DNA from: Vibrio sp. FE10
Lineage (GTDB): Bacteria; Pseudomonadota; Gammaproteobacteria; Enterobacterales; Vibrionaceae
Assembly: GCF_030297155.1 (NCBI RefSeq)
Contig: NZ_AP028067.1
Coordinates: 186,001-250,000, forward strand
Direction: 5' to 3'
Length of the DNA: 64,000 bases
Within the stretch, counting starts at the first letter, position 1. Each line of letters starts with the position of its first letter. The notes below the pieces were generated by a model that saw nothing but the letters and a program-made list of their open reading frames with translations, was not told where the DNA came from and did no database searches. Below, piece after piece: positions 61,922 through 64,000 of the stretch. Made by a program: the position numbers and the translations under genes.

Positions 61922-62410
61922 TTACTTTTTCATTCGTCCTTTATTCATCCATTTCTGGTGAACACCACGGCGTAGGCTTTGGAAGCTGTTTTCCACCTTG
62001 TCGACTCCAAGCAGAATCACTAGAGCCATTAGCGTGATAATCACCGACTGTGAAAGGTGTCCTAACGCAATCATCATCCCTAATGCAGCTAGTACCCAAA
62101 TAATCGCGGCTGACGTGACACCATGAATCTTACCATCCAGTGTCATCATCACACCGGCACCAAGAAAACCCACCCCAGTAATGATCTGGCCAAGCACACG
62201 AGCCTGGTCGAGCGTGTTAGGAGATAGGCTAATCGCCATGGTGAGGAAGAAATAGGTACCGCTGATGATAAGGATCGATGTCCTTATTCCTACGGGTTTA
62301 CCACGAGTTTGTCTTTCGATTCCGATCAATGAACCACACAGCATACATGCCGCAAGGCCTGCCCAGCTAAAGGGGGCAAGGTTGAGAGTTTGTTCTATAA
62401 ATTGTGTCAT
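61922..62410 (-). CDS. MgtC/SapB-family membrane protein
   Basis: A 162-residue protein with about five hydrophobic segments and the MgtC/SapB signature: GSLIGIERQTRGKPVGIRTS, LGQIITGVGFLGAGVMMT, HGVTSAAIIWVLAALGMM. MgtC proteins are inner-membrane virulence or Mg-stress factors that affect the F1Fo ATPase in some pathogens; the function here is unknown, and the long C-terminal domain of Salmonella MgtC is missing. ATG 62410 has a strong GGAGGGG site. It ends before the terminator at 61867. Confidence 0.93.
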   Translation of the reverse strand: MTQFIEQTLNLAPFSWAGLAACMLCGSLIGIERQTRGKPVGIRTSILIISGTYFFLTMAISLSPNTLDQARVLGQIITGVGFLGAGVMMTLDGKIHGVTSAAIIWVLAALGMMIALGHLSQSVIITLMALVILLGVDKVENSFQSLRRGVHQKWMNKGRMKK

Positions 62411-62514
62411 ATCACCCCTCCTAAGAATTTAGAATAGAGCCGAGTATGCTAATAATAGACCGGACGATCGAACAAAAAATTTTTGTCTTAACGGTTGGTG
62501 CTAATGATGAAGCG

Positions 62515-63042
62515 CTAGCAGCCTGTCGTGGTTAGTGTGAAGGCCGGTGTTGTCGTCTCGGTCGCTTCTTGGTACTCAAGATAGCAGTTATCAGACTCAT
62601 TTTTTCGGCTAGAAGGTGCATACAAAATGATGCCATCATGCGCATCTGTGTTGGTAAAGAACCAGTCAGCTCGACCCGTATCCCAAACAGCATCTAGAAA
62701 AGTTGATTCAATGAGCTGTGACCAAGTTTGATCATTCATCGCTGCAGGGTAGCCGTAGACGACTGAGATATCGTCGCCCTCAACACTAATGGATGCGCTA
62801 GCTGCTTTATCTAAGCCTAATGCTGATGTCTTACCATAAAGCATAGCACTTGCACCTTCCATTCCGCCCTTGAGGCCATTTAATGTTGAGATACGCGCAT
62901 CGGTTTGAAGATTAAGAAACTTAGAAGCCGCGGTGACTGACACAATGCCCAGAATCACGATCACCACGACTAGTTCAATGATGGTGAAGCCTTTCTGTTG
63001 AGCTTGTGATTGTGAGCGAGCGCTTAAGGCGTTGGGATTCAT
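62515..63042 (-). CDS. Type IV prepilin-like protein
   Basis: About 175 residues from ATG 63042. Prepilin leader ending in QQKG, then FTIIELVVVIVILGIVSVTA with the conserved Glu at +5; the mature N-terminal helix is followed by a soluble domain with Cys near the C-terminus (CYLEYQEATETTTP; final GC) that could form a disulfide. It resembles MSHA/PilA-type pilins. No other pilus gene is in the window. The frame is open to 63063, overlapping epmB; ATG 63042 gives a standard 18-residue leader. A separate promoter is likely, inside epmB. Confidence 0.85.
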   Translation of the reverse strand: MNPNALSARSQSQAQQKGFTIIELVVVIVILGIVSVTAASKFLNLQTDARISTLNGLKGGMEGASAMLYGKTSALGLDKAASASISVEGDDISVVYGYPAAMNDQTWSQLIESTFLDAVWDTGRADWFFTNTDAHDGIILYAPSSRKNESDNCYLEYQEATETTTPAFTLTTTGC

Positions 63043-63055
63043 TGATATGACTTCT

Positions 63056-64000
63056 TTATTCAATGTGTAGATCGAGTGGCGTTTTGCTGCTGCGGCCGCC
63101 TATCTCGCGCGTTAACTTTGGTACTAGGTAACCAGAAACTTCAGAGATCAAGCCTTTGAAGTGACGCTTGGCTTCTTCATCAGAAATATAGAAATGAGCG
63201 GCGCCCTGAACTTTATCAAGTACATGCATATAGTAAGGTAAAACACCGGCGTCGAATAGCTTTTCGCTTAATTCTTTCAATGAGTTAGCGCTGTTATTTA
63301 CACCTTTTAGCATCACGCCTTGATTGAGAAGAGTAGCCCCACTTAGCTTCAACTTATGGAAGGCTTGCTTGAGCTCCAAGTTGATTTCATTAGCGTGATT
63401 AATATGGCTGACCATCACCACGTTTAGACGAGTATTAGCCAATGTTTGGCACAGTTCGTCAGTCACGCGGGCAGGGATCACGACAGGTAATCGGCTATGG
63501 ATACGAACCGTTTTCACATGCGGAACCTGTTCGATGGCATTGATCAGCCAATCTAGTTCGCTGTCCTTTGCCATCAGAGGATCGCCACCGGATAAGATAA
63601 CCTCGTTGATCTCTGGATGTTGAGCGACATAGTCTAAGCTGACTTGCCAAACTGACTTTGAGCCTTTGTTGTCTTGATAAGGGAAGTGACGGCGGAAGCA
63701 GTAGCGGCAGTTTATGGCGCAGCCACCTTTTACGATCATTAGTGCGCGACTTTTATATTTATGCAGCAACCCTGGGATCGCGTTGTCTTGTTCTTCCAGT
63801 GGATCAGCCGAATAACCTTGGTGTACTTCGAACTCTTCGTTTAAAGGTAACACCTGACGCAGTAATGGATCGTGTGGGTTGCCTTTTTCCATTCGCTCTA
63901 CAAAACTTAGGGGCACCCGAAGGGCAAATAACTCACGAGCAGCAAACCCTGCTTGCCACGGTGTTGGGTCTATTTCCAATGCTTCAAGCAGTTTTGTCGG
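63056..64000 (-). CDS. epmB: EF-P beta-lysylation protein EpmB (5' end beyond the window)
   Basis: A radical-SAM lysine 2,3-aminomutase-like enzyme. The visible part starts with TKLLEALEIDPTPWQAGFAA and contains the cluster motif GGCAINCRYCFRRHFPY, then EVILSGGDPLMAKDSELDWL and RIHSRLPVVIPARVTDELCQ; the C-terminus (GGRSSKTPLDLHIE) is complete. It makes (R)-beta-lysine, which EpmA attaches to elongation factor P. About 30 N-terminal residues should lie to the right of the window. In vibrios it is near groESL and efp. Confidence 0.95.
   Translation of the reverse strand, partial: PTKLLEALEIDPTPWQAGFAARELFALRVPLSFVERMEKGNPHDPLLRQVLPLNEEFEVHQGYSADPLEEQDNAIPGLLHKYKSRALMIVKGGCAINCRYCFRRHFPYQDNKGSKSVWQVSLDYVAQHPEINEVILSGGDPLMAKDSELDWLINAIEQVPHVKTVRIHSRLPVVIPARVTDELCQTLANTRLNVVMVSHINHANEINLELKQAFHKLKLSGATLLNQGVMLKGVNNSANSLKELSEKLFDAGVLPYYMHVLDKVQGAAHFYISDEEAKRHFKGLISEVSGYLVPKLTREIGGRSSKTPLDLHIE

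Overview
The window is a chromosomal segment of a Vibrio, most likely of the Splendidus clade. This rests on recognised proteins and gene order (gpsA-secB-yibN on one side; gpmM, groES-groEL, a VC2662-type protein and epmB on the other) and on the style of the intergenic repeats. No 16S or tRNA gene is present, so the species is inferred.

Layout. (1) 1-1229, minus strand: gpsA (5' end only), secB and a YibN-like rhodanese, all core genes. (2) 1230-46865: a cell-surface polysaccharide super-locus of about 45 kb lying between yibN and gpmM, which are direct neighbours in E. coli. It has three transcription units, each preceded by an ops/JUMPStart element for RfaH. Unit A (ops at 1739) is an AT-rich Wzx/Wzy cluster: flippase, five GT2 glycosyltransferases, a nitroreductase-like protein, a polysaccharide pyruvyl transferase, a polymerase and a D-glucuronyl C5-epimerase homologue. 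It is followed by wecA (minus strand), a Wzz chain-length regulator and a yjbEFGH/gfcABCD operon. Unit B (ops at 19517) is wza-wzb-wzc, the export and tyrosine-kinase machinery of a Wzy-dependent capsule. A phage-like patch (holin, T7-lysozyme-type amidase, frameshifted HTH/replication protein) lies at 23953-27460. Unit C (ops at 27602) is wecB-wecC, then an AT-rich cassette (second flippase, a ParB-like/nucleotidyltransferase fusion, GTs, second polymerase, acetyltransferase), then a block with ordinary base composition: dehydrogenase fusion, heparinase II/III-like protein, GT4, and a PglC/PglD/PglE/PglF-like set that would make and load a bacillosamine-type first sugar. (3) 47019-64000: gpmM, a decayed toxin-antitoxin cassette flanked by a broken second copy of the gpmM 3' end, ogt, a MATE transporter, groESL, a hybrid histidine kinase, a VC2662-type protein, a GGDEF protein, an IS3 element, an MgtC-family protein, a type IV prepilin and epmB (5' end beyond the window).

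How it works together. The locus carries two flippases, two polymerases and two kinds of initiating phosphoglycosyl transferase (WecA and a PglC-like enzyme). It therefore probably builds two different polymers, perhaps O-antigen through WecA/Wzz and capsule through the PglC-like enzyme with Wza/Wzb/Wzc. This assignment is inference. All three ops sites are preceded by the same 15-base promoter element GCACTTNNTTTGCTA at nearly constant distance, so the units look co-regulated.

Striking non-coding features are a dispersed repeat family (core like GATRCGAGTAAACG, ending in CGAAGAGC) that sits at the 3' ends of genes and even supplies their last codons, two 7-bp tandem arrays (CTAGAAC and AGTCTCT), and a REP-like hairpin element between groES and groEL.
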